Below, piece by piece: positions 33,236-43,935 of a DNA stretch of 64,000 bases; position 1 is the first letter of the stretch; each line of letters begins with the position of its first letter. The notes beneath the pieces were generated by a model, which ran no database searches, was not told the origin of the DNA, and saw only the letters and a program-made list of their open reading frames with translations. The DNA is taken from NCBI RefSeq assembly GCF_040802235.1, contig NC_133158.1:85236501-85300500 (forward strand), read 5' to 3'. The position numbers and the translations under genes are program-made. The stretch is from Manis javanica (lineage: Eukaryota > Chordata > Mammalia > Pholidota > Manidae).

Positions 33236-33539
33236 TGAGAGTCAAAACAGAAAGCAGGTTAAGTGGTGCATTAAAGTCTAAGAAGTAAAGGGCCACCCCA
33301 AGGTACTGAAAACAGCAGAAGACAGTATTTATTTATTCCTACAGCTCAAGAGAGCCAACTGTGCGCATCTCTTCCCAGCTCTGCATTTAGTGATATCACA
33401 TTGGTAGCGTGAATTTGGCCATGCTGGGCATATTTACCCCAGAGACAGCAGGAAAAGCTCTCTCTTCTTGCCATGAACTCCCAGTAGTTAAATATTTGCC
33501 AGCACATCACTAGGGTAAAAATATTTTAGGAATCAGGTC

Positions 33540-34061
33540 AGTTTATTCCCATTTTCTAAAACTTCTAATAGTTTTCCATCCAAATTAAATCTGAAATCCT
33601 ACAATATCCTATGTATTCTGGCTTCAGTTGTCCTCTCTAAAATCATTTACATTCTGGTGTTAGATTATTTTGTTCTTCCTTCAACATGCAAAGCTTTTTC
33701 TAATTTAGAATTCTCTTTGCTTCTTGAACATTTCCCCCCACAGCTCTGTGAATTTTATCCTTTTAAACATTTGCTCAAAGGTTTATTTCTCAAAAGAGTC
33801 TTCAGGAACCAGTTCCTTGCTAGCTATTCATGTTGTCATCACCTAGCTTTATTTATCTATGCATCCTTACTTGATTTTCAATCTGATATTATATCTTCTT
33901 CATTCATTTGTTTTTTGTCTGTCTCTGGAAATGGAATGTAAGATCCTTGAGTGCTTTGTTGGTTTTGTTCCAGTGCCTCAAACTCCTAGAGAACTACAAA
34001 ATACATAGTGTTATTCAATAATAATTTGATGCATGTGAGAATAATTGAATGAATGAATGGA
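33540..34061 (+). repeat. L2 LINE 3' end
   Basis: AAAGCTTTTTCTAATTTAG, AAACATTTGCTCAAAGGTTT, GTCTTCAGGAACCAGTTCC, GTCTGTCTCTGGAAATGGAA, GTAAGATCCTTGAGTGCTTT, CCAGTGCCTCAAACTCCTAG and the terminal GAATGAATGAATGG lie in L2 order, covering the end of L2 ORF2 and the short 3' UTR. No open reading frame survives. Confidence 0.75.
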
Positions 34062-35800
34062 AGAATTTCAATGGGATACATGGATTTGGTGAATGGTTGG
34101 TTACATAGGATAAAAGAGCAACAGGCCTGTCAGGTTCTAGGCTTTGATGATTAGGAAGACATTCACTAGAAAAGATAATAAACAAAAGAACAAATATGGC
34201 GATGAGTATTACAAATTCAGCTTTGACCATGTTGTGTTTAAGTGACTGTGGAAACTATAAAATGAGAAGTCCAATAGGATATTAGATACACAGGTATGGA
34301 TTTTGGAAAGAGGATCTAGTTGGAGATTTGATAATTATTGCTTATAAATAAGAATTCACTTATAGATAGAAGTGAATTAAATCACTTAAGAAAATGGTAA
34401 TCAAAGGAGAACAAGAAAGTTAAGTATGGAATTCTGGGGAACTTTAAAATTCAAGTGGCAGTTAGAGGTAATTAGTCTGAAAAGCCGAATGGTTGAGTAA
34501 TGCTTTAGAGTACATGTTAAGTCTGAGTGTGAATCTTTTTTGACCCAACCTTCTCCTCTCCATAGTGCATCTCAGTCCTTCTGACTTGTGAGTCCTGAGT
34601 GCTGAGAGAGAGAAAACAAAAGGTAAGAGAATTAGTGGCCCCAAATACCTTCTGTAGGATATTTCTCTGAAAGCCTCGGTATTAGAAAACGACATCGTCA
34701 AAACCACGTAGGCCTTGAGGAAAAACCAGCACCTGCAAAAGAGATCGAGGTGACTCCCCAGAGTCCAAAGGTGGCCTACTGATGAGGCATCTTAGCAGCT
34801 GCAGCAGCGGGCTGTAAAGGGTCTCAGGAGCCTGAGCAGAAATGTACCAGAGCCGTGACAACACACAGGGTGACAGGAAATATGTTCCACAGAGCATTTC
34901 TCATCTTGGAAATTACATTGAGGCCCCATGGCTGCCTGACAAGTGGGTTCTGGATTCTACTCATCTCTGCAACTCAGAACCCACTGAAGCTGTTAAAATG
35001 ATTATCCCAAGTCCATACTTTTCATGGGAGTTAAAGGAGATATTCAGGTTGCATCACAGTATATTTACTATCTGGAAACATTTTTTAAAAATGAATGTTT
35101 TCTCCTATGTGTCAGAAGTAATTCTCTCTAAAGTGTGGAATCATACCTGTTTGTCTGCAGACACCCTTATGTGCATTGTGTTGTCTATTTGTTGGCTCTA
35201 TAATAAGATCATGACTTGTATTCTCTTCATATAGAAGTCATTATTATATATGATGCCTTATTCATTTGCATAAATTCAGTACCTAAAAATAGTAGATACT
35301 TATTGCATAATGTCTGAATTATTTTTTAAAAAACAAATTTTGCTCTGTTCATACATGTGGGAATTAGCCAAGAGTGCCCAAAGCTGCCTCACTCAGAGAC
35401 TAACTGAGGGAACACTGAGAAATACCCAACTTAGATGATGGAGAGAGTAGATACAAATTCAAACCTGAAACTTATTTAACTGAAAATTAGAGCAGATGAA
35501 ATGAAAAATTATACTACATCAACAAATGCTGATTTTAACTTGAATCATTAAGCTAATTTTTATTTTTTAATGTCTACACATGTGCATTCACTAGGGAGTA
35601 TTCTGGTTTTTCAGAAAGAAAAATGTCTGTCAGGTAAAGTAGAGATCAAAATACAAATTGTAACACACAAAGACATTATGTGCATTTGTGTCACTCCCTG
35701 GAGAACCTCAGGTTTATAAAAAGCAATGGATGGATTACATGAAGACATAAATATGCTCCTGCATTTTCATCTGTGACAAATACACTCTTACTGCAATGCA
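34062..35800. other. intergenic DNA, nothing recognised
   Basis: A somewhat GC-richer part at 34550-35000 (AGCAGCTGCAGCAGCGGGCT) has overlapping frames of 71-130 codons but no domain, no homologue I recognise, and no splice-site pattern. Not called as a gene. Confidence 0.45.
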
Positions 35801-35920
35801 GTCTTAAAATTACACCACCTTGGGCTATGAGCTCATCAGAGCTCTCAAGCTCAGCAGGGTCAACTCTGGCTAATGTTTGGAAGGGTGACCTTCAAGGGAA
35901 ATCCATGTGTAAGAGGATAT
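35801..35920 (+). pseudogene. 5S rRNA pseudogene, full length, diverged
   Basis: This 120-bp stretch aligns end to end with vertebrate 5S rRNA (about 120 nt), roughly 60-65% identical by eye. It starts GTCT and keeps ACCACC; AGCTCAGCAGGGTC at 35848-35861 corresponds to the A box (AGCTAAGCAGGGTC, nucleotides 50-64), and TTTGGAAGGGTGACC near 35877-35891 to the intermediate element and C box. The internal promoter is therefore partly preserved, but many changes, especially in the 5' arm, would disturb folding. No A-rich tail is evident. A 5S-derived ancient SINE is the alternative. Confidence 0.72.
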
Positions 35921-36094
35921 AATGTTAGTAATTCAATACATGACATAGCTCCCCTTTAAGTCACTAATAAGCAATTTCCCCTCAAGGCTCTTAACAGACA
36001 CCATGCTACTGGATATTTTTTTGTAAAGATTTAAGACATTTAAGATCTTATGAATTTTTTACTATCCTCTTTATTGTCATAATAATCATTATGT

Positions 36095-38960
36095 TTGAAC
36101 ATTTTTTCCAATATTTTTATTGCAGTAAATTACACATAACACAACATTTATTATGTTAACCTTTTTTAAATATGGAAGTCAGTGATACTCAGAGCATTAT
36201 GCAACCATCACCACCATCCATCTTCAGAATTCTTTTCATCTTGGAAAACTGAAACTTTATAGTCATAAACATAAATTCCCTATTCTCCCTCCTCCCAGAC
36301 CCTGGCAACCATAATCCTACTTTTTGGGTAAGTTTGACTTCTCTAGGTATCTCAGATAGGTGGAATCATACAGTATTTATCATTTTGTGTCTTGCTTATT
36401 TCATATAGTATAATGTCCTCAAGTTTCATTCATTTTGTTGAAAGTGTCAGCATTTCCTTCCTTTTTAAGACTAAATAATATTCCATTATACATATATTCC
36501 ACATTTTACTTACCCATTCATCCATCCATGGGTACTCAGGCTCCTTCCTTGTGTAACTATTATGAATACTATGAAAATAGGTGTATAAATATCTCTTTGA
36601 GACCCTGCTTTCAATTCTTTGCGGAATAAAACCTGAAATACTGGATCATATGATAATTCTACTTTAAACTTCTGAGGAACCAACATACTGTTTTCCATAG
36701 GGCTATACCAATTTACATTTCCATCAACACTTACTTTATTTGTATTTTGGTTTTTTTTCTTGTTTTTTTTATAATAGCCTTCCTAATGAATGTGAGGTGG
36801 TACTTAATTGGAGTTTTGGTTTGCATTTCCCTAGTAATTGGTAGTATTGAGCACTTTTTCATTTCTATTTTTATTTATTGCCCATTCATACGTCTTGTTT
36901 GGAGAACTGTCTAGTCAAGTCCTCTGCTATTTTGAAATTGGGTTGTTTACCTTTTTTTTTCCTTGTTGCCTTTTAGGAGCCCTCTATATATTATGGATAT
37001 TAACCATAAGATATGATTTGCAAATATTTTCTCCCATTCCATAGGTTGCCTTTTCACAAGATAGAAATTTTAATTTTGATGAAGGCTAGTTTGTCTATTT
37101 TCTCTTTTGTTGCCTGGGCCTTTGCTGTCATACTAAGAAATTATTGCCAAATCCAATATTGTGAAGCTTTTGCCCTATGTTTTTTCCATTTTAGTCTTAC
37201 ATTTAAGTCATTGATGCATTTTGAGTTAATTTTTGTATCTGATGTTCAGTAGAGATCCAGCTTCATTTTTAAATCTTGATACTCAGTTTTCCCACCACTT
37301 TTGTTGCAAAGACTGTCTTTTCCCCCATTGAATGGTTAGCACCCTTGTTGAAAATCATTTGACCATGTATGCAAGGGTTTCTTTATGGAAATTCTATTCT
37401 ATTTCATTTATCTATGTCTTTCTTTATGCCAGTATCACATTGTGTTGGCTACTATAGCTTTGTAGAAAGTTTTGAAATCAGGAAACATAAGATTCTTTCA
37501 CAGTTCAGGTCCCTTTAGATTCCATATGAATTTTAGGATGGATTTTTCTATTTCTGCAAAAATCGTCTTTGGGATTTTGATAGATTGCCTTGAATCTGTA
37601 AATCTCTTTGGGTAGTATTGACATCCTTAACAATATTGTCTTCCAATCCATGAACACTGGTGGTCATTCCATTTATTTACATCTTTTGAAATTTCTTTCA
37701 GCAATATTTTATAAATTTTATTGTGTAGTTCTTTTACCTCTTTGGTTAGGCTAATTCCTAAGCATTTTATTCCTTTTGATGCTATTTTAAATGGAATGGT
37801 TTTCTTAATTCCTTTTCAGAAATTAATCATTAGTACATAGAATACAGTAAATTTCTGTGTGTAGACTTTGTATCCTGTTACTTTGTTGAATATGTTTATT
37901 GTTTCTGACCTTTTCTTTTTTTTTTTGGTGGAATCTTTAGAGTGTTTATATATAAGATCATCATCTGCCAAGAGAATTTTATTTCTTTTTCAATTTAAAT
38001 GCTATTATTTCTTCTTGCCTAATCACTCTGGCTAGGACTGCCAGTATTATGTTAAAAAAAAGTGACAAAAGTAGTATCCCTGCTTTGTTCTTTATCTTAG
38101 AGGAAAAGCTTTGAGTCATTCACCACTGAGTATGACGTTCACATGGGATATCCATATGTGGCATTTATTACGTCGCTGTAGTTTCTTTTTATTGCTAGTA
38201 TATTGCGTGTTTTTACAATGAAAGGGAATTGAATTTTGTCAAATGCTCTTTCTGTATCTACTGAGATAATCATGTGGGGTTTTCCCTTTGCTCTATTAAT
38301 CTGGTGTATTGTATTGGTCAATTTTCATATGTTGAGCCATACTTGCATTCCAGAAATAAATCCTACTTAATCATGGTCTATAATCTTTGTAACATGCTGT
38401 TGAGTTTTGCTTGCTAGTATTTTGTTGATGATTTTGCATAAATGTTCATAAAAATTTTTGCTCTGTAGTTTTCTTTGCATGTACTGTCTTTGGCTTTAGA
38501 ATTCCAGTAATGCTGGCCTCACAGAATGAGTGGGGAAGTATTCCATCCTCTTCAGTTTTATGGAAAATTTCAGAAGGATTAGTGATAGTTCTTCAGATAT
38601 TTAGTAGAATTCATCAGTGAAGCAACCAGGTACAAGATATTGTCAGAATTTTTATTATTGATTCAATATTCTTACTAGTTATACATTTATTCATATATTC
38701 AAATTCTTCATGATTTAGTGTTGGTGTGTTTTATGTTTCTAGGAATTTGTCCATTTCATCTAGGATACCCAATTTGTCAATTTACAATTGATCATACTAA
38801 TCTCTTATAATCCCTTTTATTTCTATAGAATTAATGGTATTATGTCACTTTCACTTCTGATTTTAATAATTTGAATCTTCTGTTTCTTTTTTTTCTTAGT
38901 CCATCTAGATAAAAACGTGTCAATTTTGTCAATATTTTCAAGGAACCTAACCTAAAGGGA
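36095..38960 (-). mobile_element. old L1 (3' half), antisense
   Basis: The minus strand reads from within ORF2 (about 38960) through the ORF2 C-terminus (about 36500) to an L1M-type 3' UTR (to about 36095, where the plus strand has TTTTTATTGCAGTAAATTAC). Diagnostic antisense blocks are ATGCAACCATCACCACCATC, AATAATATTCCATTATACAT, AATTTACATTTCCATCAACA and TTTGCATTTCCCTAGTAATT. It is 5'-truncated in RT, and all frames are closed. Confidence 0.88.
38139..38321 (-). pseudogene. L1 ORF2 RT motif A fragment
   Basis: The 60-codon minus-strand frame reads KPHMIISVDTERAFDKIQFP, which is RT motif A of L1 with the catalytic Asp still present, flanked by INRAKG and LAIKRNYSDVINA. The surrounding ORF2 is out of frame. 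It is only a relic of the element at 36095-38960. Confidence 0.85.
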
Positions 38961-38974
38961 CTGAGTAAAGAAGG

Positions 38975-39490
38975 CAGATTACTTGTCTGGTTGATTTTTA
39001 TGTGTCAACTCGGCTGGGCCATGTGATGTCTAGATATTTGGTTAAACACTACTCTGGATATGTCTGCAAGGGTGTTCCTGGATGAAATTAACATTTAAAT
39101 TAGTAGATTAAGGAAAGCAGATGGCCTTCTCTAACTTGGGTGGTCCTAATCCAACTCTTTGAAGGCCTGATAGAACAAAAAGACCTAGTAAGGGATAGTT
39201 CACTCTATCTGCCTCACTGTTTCTGAGCTGGGACACCAGCCTTCTTTTGCCTTTGGGCTCAAATTTGGAATAGAACTTACCCCATTAGCTCTCCTGGTTC
39301 TCAAGCCTTTGGACTCAGACTGAAACTATACCATTGGCTCTCCTGGTATCTCCAGCATGCCAACTTCAGATCTCGGAAATTCTTAGCCTCCATAATTACA
39401 GAGCCAACTCTTTGTTTTTTATATATACATACATAAAACATATATATTCTATTTATTCTGTTTCTCTGGGGAATCCTAATATATATAGTA
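38975..39490. repeat. ancient mammal-wide repeat (family not named)
   Basis: Begins near GATTTTTATGTGTCAACTCG, then GCTGGGCCATGTGATGTCTA, GGTTAAACACTACTCTGG, AAGGCCTGATAGAACAAAAA, and two copies of CCATT(A/G)GCTCTCCTGGT, ending near TGTTTCTCTGGGGAATCCTA. I know this order from widespread mammalian repeats, with CAACTTGACTGGGCCA at one end and TTCTCTGGAGAACCCTAAT at the other, but cannot name the family. A TATA-rich stretch at 39420-39460 lies inside. Confidence 0.6.
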
Positions 39491-40800
39491 TATCTACTCT
39501 AGCATACCCAGTTCTTTTTTATTCCTCTTTATTCTACTCTGCCTCAGGAATTTTGACATTTCTACTTTATTTAGTGTGGGCCATTACTTTCTCCCGTTTC
39601 CAGAAGTCATCTTAGCAGTATATTAGCACAGTCATTGCTAAGGAGATACTTACTATAGTAGAATGAAATACCATACATGTTCTCTTATAAAAACTCATGT
39701 TCTGCCCTATCAATCCTGCAACCTTAGAATCCAATCCCATACATACTTCCATTACTTTGCCTGTACATGTTGACTAGGTCTAACAGTTCTTGGAGTACAG
39801 TATGCTCAGCTCTTTCTTGACCCATTTATGCTGTTAAATGACTTATTTATTTATCTGGTAGCAGGAAATTATGGTGAATATAGAAGTACCTTGAGGGAGG
39901 TACATGTTGCATACTTTCTTCAAGCAAGAGGCTTTATTAGTCTTTAACAAGGAGGATTGGGCCATTTCTCTAGAGTTTTGGAAGATATGGAATTTAAAAA
40001 ACAAAGTTTTTATTTTTGTTTTTTTGCCTGCTTTGATTTGGATATTCCCAGGTATTCTCAAAGTCTCAGCTTCTCCCAGCCAAGGCCTTGACCTTGGCAA
40101 AGCAGACCTGAGAAATGGAGAATTCACGTTTCTCTCTATGCATCTCTACCACTTTTATTATTAATTCCTATTCCTGGATCTAAGTTTTTTCTACTCTTTA
40201 GATGCATACAAGAGATAGAGAACTTTTTCAGGTGCTGCAAGGAGACCTTCTGACATTCACACTTCCACCTTCATTTGGGGATCATGCACCTTCAGCTTTT
40301 TATACATTGTATTTCTCCAATGGAACAATGGTTTTCAGCAAAGCCCATCTGATTCCATTGTTTTTAGAATTAATACTTCCCCCAAACCTCTACTTCCTGA
40401 GTTACTGCATTTGCTATTGAATTCTTTTATAGTGTTAGCCATAATTTTAACAGTTCCACCACTACAACCTACCAAGGTTATTAGAGCTCCATCTACCACC
40501 AGTGAAGAGGTCCTCATTACTAGCTTACTAGTGAGTGTACCAATCAGTCTCATTTTAGAGTTTGCTTCCTTGGACCAATCTAACACCAATTGTCTTGAGT
40601 AAGTTTCCTGGGAAATATATTCTGAAGCAGAGATTTGTATGCTTTCCCTTTATTGGGAGTATCATTGGTGTCAACATTACTGGAGGAGGGAAGGAAGGAA
40701 CTAGAATTCAGTCACACACACAGAAAGGCTTCAGCCAATCTTATGGATGTCCCTTCAGAAGCAAATAGGTTAGGCCTTTATAACCATACACCAACCAGGT
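39491..40800. other. intergenic DNA, nothing recognised
   Basis: Contains open frames of 60-94 codons on both strands, none with a domain. The 40330-40600 part is less AT-rich but shows no coding pattern I trust. Confidence 0.45.
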
Positions 40801-41062
40801 CAGCAATCAGCAAACTTTTTCTTTAAGGACCAGGTAGTAAATATTTTATGTTTCACAGGTCATATCCATTGATTCATTCATTCTCCGTCACATATTCACT
40901 CTCTCCTCCCTCTCCTCCCCCACCTCCTTCTCCTCCTTCCCTTCTGCCTCTTCTTATTCCTTTTATTATGAATTTTAAAAATACAAAAACCATTTTTATC
41001 TTCTGTTCTCTATAAAAATGGGCTGTAGATTTGGTCTACAGGCCATACTTCACTGACCTCTG
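40801..41062 (+). repeat. hAT-Charlie DNA transposon relic
   Basis: Begins CAGCAATCAGCAAACTTTTT, continues GTAAATATTTTATGTTTCAC, and ends TCACTGACCTCTG, so it has the CAG...CTG ends and internal blocks of a common MER1/Charlie element (GCAAACTTTTTCTGTAAAGG ... GGTTTGCCGACCCCTG type). A pyrimidine-rich stretch (40895-40965) replaces or interrupts its middle. No 8-bp duplication is visible. Confidence 0.65.
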
Positions 41063-41429
41063 AAAAGTCAACAAAAGTGTGTTTTTCCTTCATAAAGGGG
41101 ATGTGACCTTGAACTAGGTCTTTCTCTTGGACCTGGGGAAATAAATCTGTCTGGTGTGCAAACTCCAACATGTGTAGAAACTCAGGGTAATGAGTGACTC
41201 AATCCTGAGTGAGGTATCTGGGTGGCACATCATTATGTATATTATTACTATAAGTTGTATTCTAGCAGGAGACAGATAATAAATCACAATCATAGTAAGT
41301 AAGTAAATACATATGTAAATAGTATATTGTAAAGTTCTAAGTGCTCTGGAAGAAAATAAAAAGTAGAGTAAGATAAAGAGGATCAGAGATGGGAGATACG
41401 TTTCACTTAAAGCAGTTGAATAAACCTCA
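41063..41429. other. intergenic DNA, nothing recognised
   Basis: No gene signal. The AGTAAGTAAGTAAATACATA stretch near 41300 is simple sequence. Confidence 0.5.
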
Positions 41430-42165
41430 TTAGGATGTTTAAGTATATCTTTTTGTGGGGATACAATAAGACCGATAGCTCACATCCATAGTTTGATGTG
41501 TTTTGACAAATGTATACAGTTCTATAAATATCACAATTAAGATACAGAGGACATCCCCTTTATCTCCCAAATTCTCTTAACATCTCTTTTGTACTCGGTC
41601 CCCTCCTTCCATCCCTTACGAATACTGTCGTTTTCTATCCCTGTAGATTTTTTCTTTTTCAGTAAGTCATATAAATGGAACTATGTAGTATTTGTGTTTC
41701 ATCTTCCTCCACTTAATGTATGCTTGAGATTCATCCATGCTGTTGCATGTATTAACAATCCATTCTCTTTTTATAGCTCAATAATATCCTCTTATATGGA
41801 CATACTACAATTTGTTTATCCATTCGCCAGTTAATGGATATTTGGGTTGCATCCAGTTTTTCTTTCTCCATTTTTTTTTCTTAGAAGACTAAAACTGATA
41901 CAAATATTTGTATAGAGGTCTTTGTGTGAACACATGTTTTCATTTTTCTTAGGCAGAATATCTAGGGATGAATGGAGGAGTCATAAAGTGTTTACCTTTA
42001 TAAGAAACTGCCACAGTATTTTCCAATTTTCCATTTTCATCGACAATGTATGAGGTTTCTTTGATGTATGAGAAGCTCCAAATCCTGAGCATCATTACGT
42101 ATCAAATATTTGGTTCTATCACTGATGATTTTTCTATTTCATCAATCTGTAGGTGCTTATGTCTT
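41430..42165 (-). mobile_element. old L1 3' end, antisense
   Basis: TTTTGACAAATGTATACAGT, CCCTGTAGATTTTTTCTTTT, TGAGATTCATCCATGCTGTT, CAATTTGTTTATCCATTCGC and AATGGATATTTGGGTTGCAT are antisense landmarks of an old L1 3' UTR and ORF2 end. 5'-truncated, diverged. Confidence 0.8.
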
Positions 42166-43785
42166 GATTGCTGTCTCTTTTAACCATGTGAGTTTAGATC
42201 ATTTGTATGTGTGCAATTAGGAGGATAGTTTGGATACCATTAAGAAATACAGTATTTTATTTTAAAGTAGTGTGTGTCACCCTTAAAACAAAAAAACAGT
42301 TCAAGAGACAATGCATTTATTCAGGAACAAAGATTTGCAATTCGGTGTACACAGATTTAGGTAGAAACCCAGCTTGTGCCTTAATTATAGGAGGTGGACT
42401 CACAAGTTTTATGGGGAAATAAAGAGTAGGTAAGTTGTTTTTAAGAAGAATTTATTGGTACTGACAAGCAGGGCTACATTTGTACTTCACTGACTGGTGA
42501 GAAGTCGTCACCAGGCAAAATTTAACTTTTATCAGTCTTTTCAAACAAGATTTTCTTGTCCTTGCTCACTTCTTGAAATGTTGACAGTTTGGCCCAGTTT
42601 TCTAAACAGGATGTGCAAGGCAGTTCCTTTGAAATGGCTGCTACAGCTCGGTTTTTAAAATGGCTCTACTTATGTCATTTTTCACATTTGATAGGACTTA
42701 TTTCTTGTGAGATATCATCTGCTAAAAATAAAGCAATGAAATATATTTAATAAAGGTGACCAATACATATATAATGTAAGTCATATTTTGATATTTGCCC
42801 CAGGTTGGGAACATATTTTCCCCTCTTGTTACATTTTTTTTAAATATAATTTTCACAAGCTGTAGTTATTTAGCTGTGGAGCAAGTGGGTACTAGAACCC
42901 TCACACCAACATTCTGGGAGTGGAATTCTAACTTTTTATCTATATTTGTAATCTTAATCTGATATTTAAAAATAAAATGTTGTTCCTTATGGCTTAAATA
43001 AAACCCTATTTCTTGAATGTCTTTGGAGATAGCCTGACCATTTTACTGGTTTCCTTATTAACTAATAACCTGAATAAAGTCTTTGACACCTGTTTATTCT
43101 GTATATATGAGCCTCATGAGATAGTTATACTGTGACATTCTAATTCCTGTTCATGTAAACTTTTCTTTTGGAGACTTCCTGGTTTTCCCATACAGAGTTA
43201 CACATTTCTTTATGTCCACCACTTCATCTTGTAGATATTTTTATTGCATTTATCGCATCCATGGTAATCAACCATATACCTGCATTTCTTTTAATTCAAT
43301 GTGATGTTTAAGATGATGTTTTACATGTTCTTTATCTATTTAGTCACTAATCTGAGTTTCCCATTTTTCTTTGTATTTTATCTATATTGCCATGTTTGCC
43401 CTTTCTATGAACTGCCTAAAAGAATTTTTGAAAGAGCTATAAGCAAACAATAATAATAAATTCAATTGAATTAGCATGTATTCTATCTGGGACTTAATTT
43501 TCTCATTTATAAAATGAAGGAGGTAAGCTAGGTCAAGATCAGTCTGCCCACTTCTTTCTTAGCATAATTTGGATAGATTGTGTGGGATTTTTTTGTCTGT
43601 CTTTATATTATCTGAACAGAGATCACTTTTTCTGTAAGGCTGAGGAAAGAAAGGAAAAAAGGAGTTGAAGAAGAAAACATTTCCATTTCTGCCACATGTG
43701 TATAAAGAACAGGTGAGACACACAAAAAAATGCAGGCATCAGAAGCATTGTACTCCAAATTCAAATTGTGTGGTTATGCAACAAG
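42166..43785. other. intergenic DNA, little recognised
   Basis: Around 42850-42935, GTGGAGCAAGTGGGTACTAG with AACCCTCACACCAACATTCT may be the end of an antisense MIR. Nothing else is assignable and there is no gene signal. Confidence 0.4.
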
Positions 43786-43789
43786 CAGT

Positions 43790-43935
43790 GCAGTCTCCTG
43801 GACAAATGCTAGTTCAGTTCCTAGCTCTTTTACCTACTTAGTCTGAATTTGGGGTCCTGTTCTCAATCACTCAGACTCAATTTTCTCATATGTACAACTG
43901 ATGTATTAACATCTAAAAGAAAGGAATGAAATAAG
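43790..43935 (+). repeat. MIR SINE
   Basis: AGTCTCCTGGACAAATGCT, CCTAGCTCTTTTACCTACTT and CTCAATTTTCTCATATGTAC lie in MIR order (tRNA-derived head, then CTCAGTTTCCTCATCTGTAA core). Confidence 0.65.

Noticed and set aside
34842-35234. 130-codon frame as a coding exon
   Set aside because: No domain, unremarkable composition, and no matching splice or promoter context.
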